The notes under the pieces are model-generated. The model made no database searches, was not told the DNA's origin, and saw nothing but the letters and a program-made list of their open reading frames with translations. A DNA stretch of 41,209 nucleotides from Acidimicrobiia bacterium (GTDB lineage Bacteria > Actinomycetota > Acidimicrobiia > IMCC26256 > JAMXLJ01): assembly GCA_035651955.1 (NCBI GenBank), contig DASRES010000061.1:1-41209 (forward strand). Direction: 5' to 3'. Position numbers and translations under genes: made by a program. Below, one piece after another: positions 1-7,437 of the stretch. How positions within the stretch are numbered: the stretch's first letter is position 1; each line of letters begins with the position of its first letter.

Positions 1-1
1 C

Positions 2-178
2 GTCGCGGGGCGGCTCGGGCAACCCGTGATCGCGCGCCTGTTCCGCCGGGCCGCGGACCCCGACGGCCGGGCGTTGCGCGACCACCTCGCGGCCGCGGCG
101 CGCTATCGCCTCGCCGACCACAACCTGCGCCCGGGCGAGCACCGCGCGATCACCCGTCTCGTGAGACCGTCTCGATGA
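2..178 (+). CDS. C-terminal fragment of an unknown protein (5' end outside window)
   Basis: An open frame enters from the left edge and ends at the TGA at 176-178, giving 58 residues rich in Arg and Ala and ending in LVRPSR. The stop overlaps the ATG of the next gene in an ATGA arrangement, which suggests translational coupling with the DUF488 gene. The codon pattern (G/C third positions) resembles the neighbouring genes. I do not recognise the family from this fragment, and no membrane segment or catalytic motif is visible. The reverse-strand frames here look like shadows. Confidence 0.55.
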   Translation, partial: VAGRLGQPVIARLFRRAADPDGRALRDHLAAAARYRLADHNLRPGEHRAITRLVRPSR

Positions 179-729
179 GCGCGCCCGCACCGCTGCTCAC
201 GGTCGGGCACGGAACGCTCACGGCCGAGGAGCTCACCCGGGTGCTCCACGACGCGGGCGTCGAGCTGCTCGTCGACGTCCGATCGCACCCGGGCAGCCGC
301 CGCCACCCGCAGTTCGGTCGTGACGCGATGGCACGCTGGTTGCCGGACGACGCAGGCATCGCGTACGAGTGGGCGCCCGGCCTCGGCGGTCGGCGACGCA
401 CGAACCCGGCGTCGCGCAACACCGCGCTCACACATCCCGCGTTCCGCGGCTACGCCGACTACATGGCGACACCGGAGTTCGCCGACGCGCTCGACCGGCT
501 CATGACGAAGAGACAGGGCCGGCGCACGACCGTCATGTGCGCGGAGTCGGTGTGGTGGCGGTGTCACCGGCGACTGCTCGCCGACGCGGCCGTGTTGCTG
601 CGGGACACGCCCGTCGTCCACCTGTTCCACGACGGCCGCCTGCAACCGCACCGCCCGACTCCCGAGGCGCGCGTCGAGGACGGTGTCCTCGTGTACGACG
701 CCGGCGAAGCCCGCTTGCCGGGCGTCTGA
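175..729 (+). CDS. DUF488 family protein
   Basis: 184 residues, the usual size for DUF488. The family signatures are visible in order: TVGHGT at residues 9-14, DVRSHPGSRRHPQFG at 34-48, GIAYEW at 61-66, LGGRR at 70-74, and the late CAESVWWRCHRRLL block beginning at Cys122 (Cys122, Glu124, Cys130, His131). The biochemical role of DUF488 is not established; the conserved Cys/His/Arg residues suggest a small catalytic or nucleic-acid related domain, but that is inference. It starts at the ATG overlapping the previous stop and ends about 25 bases before bioB, so the two may be co-transcribed. Confidence 0.9.
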   Translation: MSAPAPLLTVGHGTLTAEELTRVLHDAGVELLVDVRSHPGSRRHPQFGRDAMARWLPDDAGIAYEWAPGLGGRRRTNPASRNTALTHPAFRGYADYMATPEFADALDRLMTKRQGRRTTVMCAESVWWRCHRRLLADAAVLLRDTPVVHLFHDGRLQPHRPTPEARVEDGVLVYDAGEARLPGV

Positions 730-754
730 GAGAGCTCCACTACGCTCCCCGCCC

Positions 755-1834
755 ATGCCGCTCGCCACCGCCGAACGTGCCCTGCTCGAAGAGCGCCGAC
801 CGCTGACGCGCGACGAGGTGCTCGCGGTCGCGCACCGCCCGCTCGACGAGCTTCCCGATCTGATCGCGCTGGCGCACCGCGTGCGCCTCGCGTACTGCGG
901 GCCGGAGGTCGAGCTCGAGAGCCTGATCAACGCGAAGTCGGGTGCGTGTCCCGAGGACTGCACGTTCTGCTCGCAGTCGGTCCGCTACCACACGGGCGTC
1001 GACGTGTACGCGTTCCTCGATCTCGACGACGTCCTGGAAGCCGCACGCGCGACGCGCGCCGCGGGCGCGACGCAGTTCTGCATCGTCGTCGCGGTGCGCG
1101 GTCCCGAGGAACGGCTGCTGCGCAAGGTGATCGACGCCGTCCATGCGGTGCACGACGAGACCGGGCTCGAGGTCGCGTGCTCGCTCGGTCTGCTGACGCG
1201 TGAGCAGGCACAGCGCCTCGCGGATGCAGGTGTGCGCCGCTACAACCACAACCTCGAGACGTGCCGCGCGCTCTACCCGTCGATCTGCACGACCCACTCG
1301 TGGGACGACCGGCTGCAGACGGCGCAGTACGCGAAGGACGCGGGGATGGAGCTGTGCTCCGGCGGGATCCTCGGCATGGGCGAGACGCTCGAGCAGCGCA
1401 TCGACTTCGCGTTCGAGCTCGCCGCGCTCGACCCGTGCGAGGTGCCGATCAACCTGCTCGACCCGCGTCCGGGGACGCCGCTCGCCGACTCGGTGCTCAT
1501 GTCGCCGCGCGAGGCGCTGCAGGCGATCGCCCTGTTCCGGCTCGTGCTGCCGCGCGCGTGGCTGCGACTCGCGGGCGGGCGCGAGCGCGTGCTCGGGGAG
1601 CTGCAGTCGATGGGCCTCCTCGCCGGCGCCAACGCGCTCATCGTCGGCAACTACCTGACGACCGGTGGGCGGTCACCCGAGGAGGACCGCGCGCTGCTCG
1701 ACGCGCTCGGCATGCCGGTCGCGGACGGGCCGGGCGAGGGTCGCTTCGTCGTCGACGACCGCGGCGCGCACTCGCTCCCCGCGCGGACGTCGATCCCCGT
1801 GTCGGTCAGCGGCGCAGGTGGACCGTCTCGTTGA
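755..1834 (+). CDS. bioB: Biotin synthase (radical SAM)
   Basis: Converts dethiobiotin to biotin by sulfur insertion using S-adenosylmethionine and two iron-sulfur clusters, in the cytoplasm. The 359-residue protein carries the radical-SAM motif CPEDCTFC (Cys65, Cys69, Cys72). It also keeps the residues typical of [2Fe-2S] binding: Cys in QFCIVVAVRGP, Cys in EVACSLG, Cys in ELCSGGILGMGE and Arg in RLAGGRE. YNHNLET and GNYLTTGG are further BioB signatures. I chose the ATG at 755, about 25 bases after the DUF488 stop, because an upstream in-frame start would run into that gene. The last 29 bases overlap the convergent histidine phosphatase gene. No bioA, bioD or bioF is seen here. Confidence 0.97.
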   Translation: MPLATAERALLEERRPLTRDEVLAVAHRPLDELPDLIALAHRVRLAYCGPEVELESLINAKSGACPEDCTFCSQSVRYHTGVDVYAFLDLDDVLEAARATRAAGATQFCIVVAVRGPEERLLRKVIDAVHAVHDETGLEVACSLGLLTREQAQRLADAGVRRYNHNLETCRALYPSICTTHSWDDRLQTAQYAKDAGMELCSGGILGMGETLEQRIDFAFELAALDPCEVPINLLDPRPGTPLADSVLMSPREALQAIALFRLVLPRAWLRLAGGRERVLGELQSMGLLAGANALIVGNYLTTGGRSPEEDRALLDALGMPVADGPGEGRFVVDDRGAHSLPARTSIPVSVSGAGGPSR

Positions 1835-2387
1835 AGCTCATCAGGTAGGGACCGGCGCGTCGCCGGCCGAGCCGCGTGATCGAGCCGAGCGACAGGTGCA
1901 TGTGCCACGCGAGGTCGTCGCCGGCGCCGAGCGCCCAGGCGACCGCGGCCTTGATCGGTGAGACGTGCGAGACGGCGACGACGAGCCCGTCTCGCGCCAA
2001 CAGCTCGTCGCACAGCGTCGCGACCCGCGTGCCGACGTCGGTCAGGCTCTCGCCGTCCGGGAACGCGACGGCGGGGTCGGACGACAGCGCGGCCGCGTCG
2101 CGCGGGACCTCGGCGAGCGACCGTCGCTCCCACGCGCCGTAGTCGATCTCGATCAGCCGCTCTTCGACGGCCGGGACGATCCCGCACGCGTCACCGATCG
2201 CGTCCGCAGTCTGCCGCGCGCGCAGGAGCGGGCTGGTGACGATCTCGACCGGGTGTTCGTGAGCGAGCGCCCGCGCGGCCGCACGCGCCTGCATCCGGCC
2301 CAGCGCGGTGAGGGGCGGATCGGAGCGGCCGAGGAGACGGCCCGCGCGGTTGTCCGCCGTCTCGCCGTGCCGTACGAAGACGAGCAT
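1806..2387 (-). CDS. Histidine phosphatase (phosphoglycerate-mutase-like) family protein
   Basis: 193 residues with the complete phosphohistidine-phosphatase signature. VRHGET at residues 5-10 holds nucleophile His7, and TSPLLRARQTA at 51-61 gives the second Arg. LIEIDYGAWE at 78-87 holds the acidic residue, and AVSHVSPIK at 138-146 holds the second His (141). Substrates cannot be read from sequence; relatives include alpha-ribazole phosphatase (CobC) and broad phosphatases. Its ATG at 2387 overlaps the stop of the upstream membrane-protein gene, making it the last gene of a five-gene minus-strand operon. In mycobacteria the equivalent domain is fused to RNase H (Rv2228c), whose RNase H half here lies two genes upstream. 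The 3' end overlaps bioB convergently. Confidence 0.92.
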   Translation of the reverse strand: MLVFVRHGETADNRAGRLLGRSDPPLTALGRMQARAAARALAHEHPVEIVTSPLLRARQTADAIGDACGIVPAVEERLIEIDYGAWERRSLAEVPRDAAALSSDPAVAFPDGESLTDVGTRVATLCDELLARDGLVVAVSHVSPIKAAVAWALGAGDDLAWHMHLSLGSITRLGRRRAGPYLMSFNETVHLRR

Positions 2388-2899
2388 CAACGGGGCGGTC
2401 GGCGGACGGGACGGGCGGTCGCGCGTGGCGCAACCGCGAGCCGGCCCGTCCGTAGGAACGTCTCGCGCGTCCGGCGGTTCGCGAGGCCGAACCGGTCCAC
2501 CATCCAGACGATCGCGATCGCGCCCGCGAGCTCCTCGAGCACGACGACGCCCCACGCGGGCAGCAGCGCACCGTGCGGGAACGACGCGCCCAGCGTCGGC
2601 CACCACAGGACGTGCGTGTCGGTCCACGCGCCCGCGAGCACGAGCCCGCAGAACATGCCGATCGGCAGGCACAGCAACCGCCGGCGGAGCAACCGCGGGC
2701 GGCCGATCGTCGCGAGCATCACCGCGGCGAGGAGGGCGACCGCGCCGAGCAGGGTGTGGCCGAACGCGGGGCGGCCCCACGGGGCGTCGATCACGAGCGG
2801 CAGCAGCGATCCGAGCGCGACGAGGCGGTAGTCGACGCCGTGGCTGCGGAACACCGCCCACACGATGAGCACCGAGCCCGCGACGTACCAGAGGAACAC
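2387..2899 (-). CDS. Multi-pass membrane protein, possibly YdjM/DUF457-like
   Basis: 170 residues with about four hydrophobic segments: near residues 3-18, 25-38, 48-66 and 77-92, with a further one around 113-135. The segment SLLPLVIDAPWGRPAFGHTL has an Asp followed by His at the spacing seen in YdjM/DUF457 membrane-bound putative metal hydrolases, but the match is loose and I would not claim activity. The tail is Arg/Pro-rich and probably cytoplasmic. The start is GTG at 2899, only three bases after the RNase H stop, and its stop overlaps the phosphatase start, so it is translationally locked between those two genes. That position is unusual because the flanking genes are fused in mycobacteria. 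Confidence 0.8.
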   Translation of the reverse strand: MFLWYVAGSVLIVWAVFRSHGVDYRLVALGSLLPLVIDAPWGRPAFGHTLLGAVALLAAVMLATIGRPRLLRRRLLCLPIGMFCGLVLAGAWTDTHVLWWPTLGASFPHGALLPAWGVVVLEELAGAIAIVWMVDRFGLANRRTRETFLRTGRLAVAPRATARPVRRPPR

Positions 2900-2902
2900 G
2901 GC

Positions 2903-3340
2903 TCAGACCTCGCCGGGCGGCAGGTCGAGCGCGGCGTTGACGAGCGCGTCGGCGTCGGTGTTCTGCTCACGGGGCACGTGCTCGAGATCGACACGCTCGT
3001 AGGGCGCGAGCAACGCGCGCGCCCGGTCGAAGAGCGGACGCAGGCCCGCGTGCTTCACCTTGTAACGACCCTCGAGCTGGCGGATGAGCAGCTGGGAATC
3101 GGCGCGAACGTGGATCCCGCGCGCCGGGAAGTCGCGCGCGGCCTCCAGGCCCGCGATCAACGCCTCGTACTCGGCCACGTTGTTCGTCGCGACGCCGATG
3201 CGACGGCTGACAGTCGCGAGCCGCGTCGGTGGACGGGTCGACGGGTCGAGCACGACCGCGCCGATGGCGGCGGGACCCGGGTTCCCGCGCGCGCCGCCGT
3301 CGCAGTAGAGCAGCACTGCCTCGCGACGCCCGTCGCTCAC
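2903..3340 (-). CDS. RNase HI-type ribonuclease
   Basis: 145 residues, a single RNase H domain that would cleave RNA in RNA-DNA hybrids. The four acidic catalytic positions are visible: Asp14 in LYCDGGARGNPGP, Glu57 in NNVAEYEAL, Asp81 in VRADSQL, and Asp131 in the NTDADALVN block. The last is preceded by His121 in HVPREQN. TNNVAEYEALIAGL is characteristic of the actinobacterial and archaeal-like type I group. I chose GTG at 3340 because it overlaps the upstream zinc-ribbon stop (GTGA) and places the first beta strand properly; the longer open frame is a shadow of that gene. The fused phosphatase domain seen in mycobacterial Rv2228c is absent and is encoded separately downstream. Confidence 0.92.
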   Translation of the reverse strand: MSDGRREAVLLYCDGGARGNPGPAAIGAVVLDPSTRPPTRLATVSRRIGVATNNVAEYEALIAGLEAARDFPARGIHVRADSQLLIRQLEGRYKVKHAGLRPLFDRARALLAPYERVDLEHVPREQNTDADALVNAALDLPPGEV

Positions 3341-4056
3341 GGCTGCGGCACCAGGATGCAGCCGCAATTGTCGCAGAACGCGACGGTCCCGTCCGCCGCG
3401 CGCTTGATCCGCTCGGCCTCCGTCGCCGGGATGTCGAGGTGGCATCCCTGGCAGGTCCGTCCGACGAGGCGCGCCGCGCCGACACCGCGCGCCTGGGCGC
3501 GACAGCGTTCGTACGTCGTGAGGAGGTCGGCCGGGAGGTCGCGCGTCAGCTCGCCGCGCGCGCCACTCTCCTGCGCGATCTCGCCGTCGATCGTCGCCTC
3601 CTGCTCGGCCAGCGCCGCTCGCTGGTCCGCGACGCCCGCCTCGATGCCGGCGATCTGCGCCTCGAACGCGGCGACCTCGGCGTCGAGCGACTCGCGCTGC
3701 TCCATCAGCGCGAGCTCGTCGTCCTCGACCGACGAGCGGTGACGGCGGAGCTGCTCGATGTCCGCCTGCATGGCCTGCAGCTCCCGCGGTGAGGAGATCT
3801 CGCCCGAGTAGAGCCGCTTCTCCGTCTCGATCGCGCGCTGTTCGAGGGCGCGCGCCTCGTCGTCGAGACGGCGCTCCTCGCGGGCGACGTCGTCGCGCCG
3901 GGCACGCGCGTCCGCGAGCAGCGGGGTGAGCTCGCGCAGGCGCGCGTCCGCCTCCGCGAGCGCGGCGCGCTCGGGCAGCGTGTCGCGCCGATGCCGGAGG
4001 CGGTCGATGGCGGTGTCGCGTTCCTGGACCGCGAGCAACGTGTCGAGCGCGGGCAT
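3337..4056 (-). CDS. Coiled-coil protein with C4 zinc ribbon (CT398/Rv2229c-like)
   Basis: 239 residues. Residues 1-170 are a long charged coiled coil with heptad-like Leu/Ala and many Glu/Arg. RLYSGEISSPRELQAMQADI (81-100) is the conserved turn of this family. The C-terminus has a four-Cys zinc ribbon: Cys202 and Cys205 in TCQGC, Cys228 and Cys231 in FCDNCG. The family is widespread in actinobacteria and is usually annotated as a C4-type zinc-ribbon protein of unknown function, often next to RNase H as here. I chose the ATG at 4056, ten bases past the penicillin-binding protein stop; upstream residues in the longer frame are low-complexity Arg from that gene's tail. Confidence 0.93.
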   Translation of the reverse strand: MPALDTLLAVQERDTAIDRLRHRRDTLPERAALAEADARLRELTPLLADARARRDDVAREERRLDDEARALEQRAIETEKRLYSGEISSPRELQAMQADIEQLRRHRSSVEDDELALMEQRESLDAEVAAFEAQIAGIEAGVADQRAALAEQEATIDGEIAQESGARGELTRDLPADLLTTYERCRAQARGVGAARLVGRTCQGCHLDIPATEAERIKRAADGTVAFCDNCGCILVPQP

Positions 4057-4066
4057 CCCGGCGAGA

Positions 4067-6277
4067 CTACCGGGGCACTGCTGCGGTGGTGACCGTGCTC
4101 GGAGGCGGTGACGACGACGGCGTCGGCTTCGCGGACGTGCTCGTCGTCGCGGGCGCGCTCGTCGACGTCGGGGGCTGCGTCGGCGGCGCCGACGAGGGCG
4201 GCGACTGGCCACCCGACCCGCCGCTGTCCGGCTGCGCCGACGAGGTGCCGCGACCCGCGTCGGTGATGCGCCGACCGGGCGGCCACAGCGACTGGTCGGG
4301 CGCGACGAAGTCCTCGTTCGGCTGGCCCGCGAGCGCGGAGTTCATGAAGTTCTTCCAGATGATCGCGGGCCACGTCCCGCCGAACACGGTGTTGTAGCGA
4401 CCGACACGGCCCATCGGGGTCTCGCTCGCGAGGTTCCCCATCCACACGACGGCGGTGAGCTGCGGCGTGTACCCGTCGAACCAGGCGTCGGTCTCGTTGT
4501 CCGTCGTGCCCGTCTTGCCCGCCGCGACACGACCGCCGTCGAGCCGCGCGCTCGTACCGGTGCCGTTCGTGATGACGCCACGAAGGATGTCCGTGACGGT
4601 GCGGGCGACCTGCGGATCGATCACGCGGTTGCCGGCCGTCTTGTTCTGGAAGATCGTCTTGCCGTCGGGCCCGACGACCTTCGTGACGAAGATCGGGTCG
4701 TGACGCACGCCGTCCGCCGCGAAGGTGTTGAAGATCGTCGCCATGTCGAGCGGCGTCTGACCGCCGGCCGACCCGTACACCATCGTCGGCACCTTCACCT
4801 GCGCGGTGTTGCCGTTGACGTCGGGCCGGTTGTCGGTCTTGTCGAGCTGCCAGTAAGGGCACGTCGCCTTGGTCGTCGTCGCACCGGCGCAGATGCCGAG
4901 CCGCTGCGCCATCTCGGTGATCTTGTCGAGGCCGAGGCTCGCGCCGATGCGCAGGTACGCGCAGTTCACGGAGTCGACCGTCGCAGTGCGGATGCTCTCC
5001 GTGCCCGGGCCCTGCTCGGCGTTCTTCAGGGGCGGTGTCGGCGGGTAGCCGGGGAACTGCACGACGCACGGCGACGTACCGCTCACGCTGTCGTTCGGCG
5101 AGTAGCCGTTCTCGATCGCGGTCGCGAGCGTGACGACCTTGAACGTCGACCCCGGCTGGCGTCCCGAGTTCGCACCGGCGCGGTAGTGGGTGGCGATGTC
5201 GAACTGGTTCTGCTGGAACCCGGGGCCGCCGATCAGCGCGCGCACCGCGCCCGTCTGCGGGTCCATGACGACCATCGCCGCGGTGATGCCGTCGGCACGG
5301 GGCGTCGCCTGTGCCAACGTGCCCGCGATCGCCTGCTGGGCCAGGTACTGCAGGCGCGGGTCGTACGTCGTGTAGACGCGCAGGCCGCCGCGCAGGACCG
5401 CGTTCTCGCGGTCGGCCGCGGTCGCGCCGAGGCGAGGATCGTCGAGCAGGCGCTGCTCGACCTCGGCGAGGAAGTAGTTGTCGGGGCGGTAGTCGGCCGG
5501 TGGCAGCTTCGTCGGCAGCGGCTCGAGCGCGGCGGCGAACGCCTGCATCCGGTTGATGTAGTGCTGGTCGATCATGCGCTGCAGGACGACGAGGCGGCGC
5601 TCGCGCGCGGCGTCGGGGTGGACGAACGGGTTGTAGCCCTCGGGGTTCTGGATGAGTCCCGCGAGCAGCGACGCCTGCCCCAACGTGAGCTGGCCCAGCG
5701 GCTCACCGTCGAAGAAGCGCTCGGCCGCGGTCTTCACGCCGTAGGAGCCCTGCCCGAAGTAGACGGTGTTGAGGTACTCCTCGAGGATCTGCTTCTTCGA
5801 GAACTGGTCGGCGAAGCGGTAGGCGAGGATCACCTCGCGGACCTTGCGGTTGAGGTCGCGCTTCGGCGTGAGGATCCGGTTCTTGATGAGCTGTTGCGTG
5901 ATCGTCGAGCCGCCCTGCTCGACCCTTCCCGACGTGACGTTCGCCCAGAGCGCGCGGAACGTCGACTGCAGGTCGACGCCCGGGTTCTTCCAGAACGTGC
6001 GGTCCTCGGTCGCGATCACCGCGTTGACGAGGTCCTTCGGGACCTGCGCGAGCTTCACGCGCTCGCGGTCGTCCGCGGCGAAGATCCCGATCTGGTTGCC
6101 GTTGGCGTCGTAGACCAGTGTCCGCTGCGCCAGCGTGCTCAGGTGGTCGGCGATCTTCGAGCTGAACCGGGTGCTGTTGAACAGCGTCGCGGACGCGGGG
6201 ATCAGCGCCGCGAAGCACAGACCCAGACCTGCCCCGCCGGCGAGGACGATGACGGCGAAGCGCCGCAGCCTGCGCAC
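4067..6277 (-). CDS. Class A penicillin-binding protein (glycosyltransferase/transpeptidase)
   Basis: 736 residues; a bifunctional enzyme that polymerises and cross-links peptidoglycan at the outer face of the membrane. There is a signal anchor at about residues 7-29. The GT51 domain spans about 50-230, with catalytic Glu91 in ATEDRTFW, GGSTITQQL (122-130) and a second Glu in ILEEYLN. The transpeptidase domain runs about 330-650, with nucleophile Ser377 in GSTFK (Lys380), SVN at 436-438 and KTGT at 588-591. The last ~70 residues are Ser/Thr/Pro-rich, a likely wall-spanning tail. Four Cys (404, 439, 463, 473) in the extracytoplasmic part may form disulfides. The start is GTG at 6277; the ATG 18 bases upstream is followed by an in-frame stop. 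It heads the five-gene operon. Confidence 0.96.
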   Translation of the reverse strand: MRRLRRFAVIVLAGGAGLGLCFAALIPASATLFNSTRFSSKIADHLSTLAQRTLVYDANGNQIGIFAADDRERVKLAQVPKDLVNAVIATEDRTFWKNPGVDLQSTFRALWANVTSGRVEQGGSTITQQLIKNRILTPKRDLNRKVREVILAYRFADQFSKKQILEEYLNTVYFGQGSYGVKTAAERFFDGEPLGQLTLGQASLLAGLIQNPEGYNPFVHPDAARERRLVVLQRMIDQHYINRMQAFAAALEPLPTKLPPADYRPDNYFLAEVEQRLLDDPRLGATAADRENAVLRGGLRVYTTYDPRLQYLAQQAIAGTLAQATPRADGITAAMVVMDPQTGAVRALIGGPGFQQNQFDIATHYRAGANSGRQPGSTFKVVTLATAIENGYSPNDSVSGTSPCVVQFPGYPPTPPLKNAEQGPGTESIRTATVDSVNCAYLRIGASLGLDKITEMAQRLGICAGATTTKATCPYWQLDKTDNRPDVNGNTAQVKVPTMVYGSAGGQTPLDMATIFNTFAADGVRHDPIFVTKVVGPDGKTIFQNKTAGNRVIDPQVARTVTDILRGVITNGTGTSARLDGGRVAAGKTGTTDNETDAWFDGYTPQLTAVVWMGNLASETPMGRVGRYNTVFGGTWPAIIWKNFMNSALAGQPNEDFVAPDQSLWPPGRRITDAGRGTSSAQPDSGGSGGQSPPSSAPPTQPPTSTSAPATTSTSAKPTPSSSPPPSTVTTAAVPR

Positions 6278-6332
6278 GACAGGTCAGGATGGCATACGCG
6301 GGTCGCGCGGAGGCGCCGCGGCGCCGCTCACC

Positions 6333-6348
6333 GTGACGGATGCGTCAC
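6333..6348 (-). terminator. Small hairpin over the aldo/keto reductase stop
   Basis: GTGACG (6333-6338) pairs with CGTCAC (6343-6348) around a four-base loop, covering the stop codon at 6345-6347. There is no T-run, so an intrinsic terminator is only a possibility. The adjacent GC palindrome at about 6311-6324 could add to the structure. Confidence 0.25.
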
Positions 6349-7316
6349 CGTGAGCCGACGACGCGGCGAGCGAGGGCCGGGAGCGCGGCCGCGCCTCGCT
6401 CGGGCCGGTAGGCCTCCGCCGCCTCGGTGAGCGCGGCGTCGTCGGCATCGGACAGGTCGAGATCCCCGGCGGCTGCGTTCGCCTCGAGCTGCGCGACGCT
6501 CCTCGCACCCGGGATCGCCACGACGTTCGGCCGGCGGATCAGCCACGCCAGCGCGACCTGCGCGGGCGTCGCGCCGTGCCGGTTCGCGACGGAGCGCAAC
6601 ACGTCGAGCAGCTCGGCGCCGCGGGTGAGGTTCTCGGGGAGGAACAGCGTGTTCGTGCGCCGCGCGGACCCGGCCGGCAGGTGCTCGGCGTCGTACTTCC
6701 CCGACAGGAAGCCCTGCGCGAGCGGGCTGTACGCGATCACGATCCGGTCGTTGGCCTGCGCCCACGGGACGAGATCGCGCAGCGGTCCGCGCTCGGCGAG
6801 GTTGAACTTCACCTGGTTCGACAGCAGCGGCCGGCCGAGCGCGTCCTGCGCGCGACGCCAGCGCGCGAGCGAGTAGTTGCTGACGCCCGCGTGCGCGACG
6901 AGCCCGCTGTCGAGGACGCGCCGCATGCCTGCCATCGTCGGGCCGTCCGGAACGACCGGGTTCGGCCAGTGCACCTGGTACAGGTCGATGTGCGCGACAC
7001 CCAGACGGCGCGCGCTGCGACGGGCGCGCCACTCGACGACCGGGGCGAACGGGGCGACCGGGAAGAGCTTCGTGGCGACGAAGACGTCGCCGCGGCGGTC
7101 CGCGATCGCGTCGCCCACGATGCGCTCCGAGCGCCCGAACGCGTACATCTCCGCGGTGTCGATCAGGTCGACGCCGAGTGCCAGCGCCCGGTCGACGATG
7201 GCGCGGGCCTCGTGACGTGCGTAGTCGTCGCCGTAGCCCCACTCACGGGCCCCGAACTGCCACGTGCCGAGCCCGATCGCAGAGACCCGGACGCCGCCGG
7301 CCTCGACGTAGCGCAT
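6345..7316 (-). CDS. Aldo/keto reductase
   Basis: 323 residues, an NAD(P)H-dependent (beta/alpha)8-barrel oxidoreductase of the AKR superfamily. The catalytic tetrad is present: Asp53 and Tyr58 in LIDTAEMY, Lys83 in FVATKLF and His116 in LYQVHWP. The SNYSLARW and QVKFNL blocks, plus AYSPLAQGFLSGKY, are typical of the group that includes YajO and plant auxin-induced homologues. The ATG at 7316 begins MRYVEAGG, the usual N-terminus for this family; the longer frame upstream is a shadow. The physiological substrate cannot be told. It is separate from the penicillin-binding protein by 67 bases and faces the AddB gene divergently. A small hairpin (6333-6348) overlaps its stop. Confidence 0.93.
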   Translation of the reverse strand: MRYVEAGGVRVSAIGLGTWQFGAREWGYGDDYARHEARAIVDRALALGVDLIDTAEMYAFGRSERIVGDAIADRRGDVFVATKLFPVAPFAPVVEWRARRSARRLGVAHIDLYQVHWPNPVVPDGPTMAGMRRVLDSGLVAHAGVSNYSLARWRRAQDALGRPLLSNQVKFNLAERGPLRDLVPWAQANDRIVIAYSPLAQGFLSGKYDAEHLPAGSARRTNTLFLPENLTRGAELLDVLRSVANRHGATPAQVALAWLIRRPNVVAIPGARSVAQLEANAAAGDLDLSDADDAALTEAAEAYRPERGAAALPALARRVVGSR

Positions 7317-7437
7317 CCCGCGATGCTGCCCGATTGCGCGTTCGCTGTCACACCCCGTCGTTAGGGTCTGGGTCGTGGGAGTCGCGAACGAAGCCGGGCC
7401 GTGCGCGGAGCGCGGGACGGCCCGGCCCGAGGGAGCA

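Noticed and set aside
6311-6324. GC palindrome GGCGCCGCGGCGCC as an attachment or restriction-modification site
   Set aside because: Such palindromes arise often at this GC content, and no integrase, methylase or repeated copy is seen nearby.
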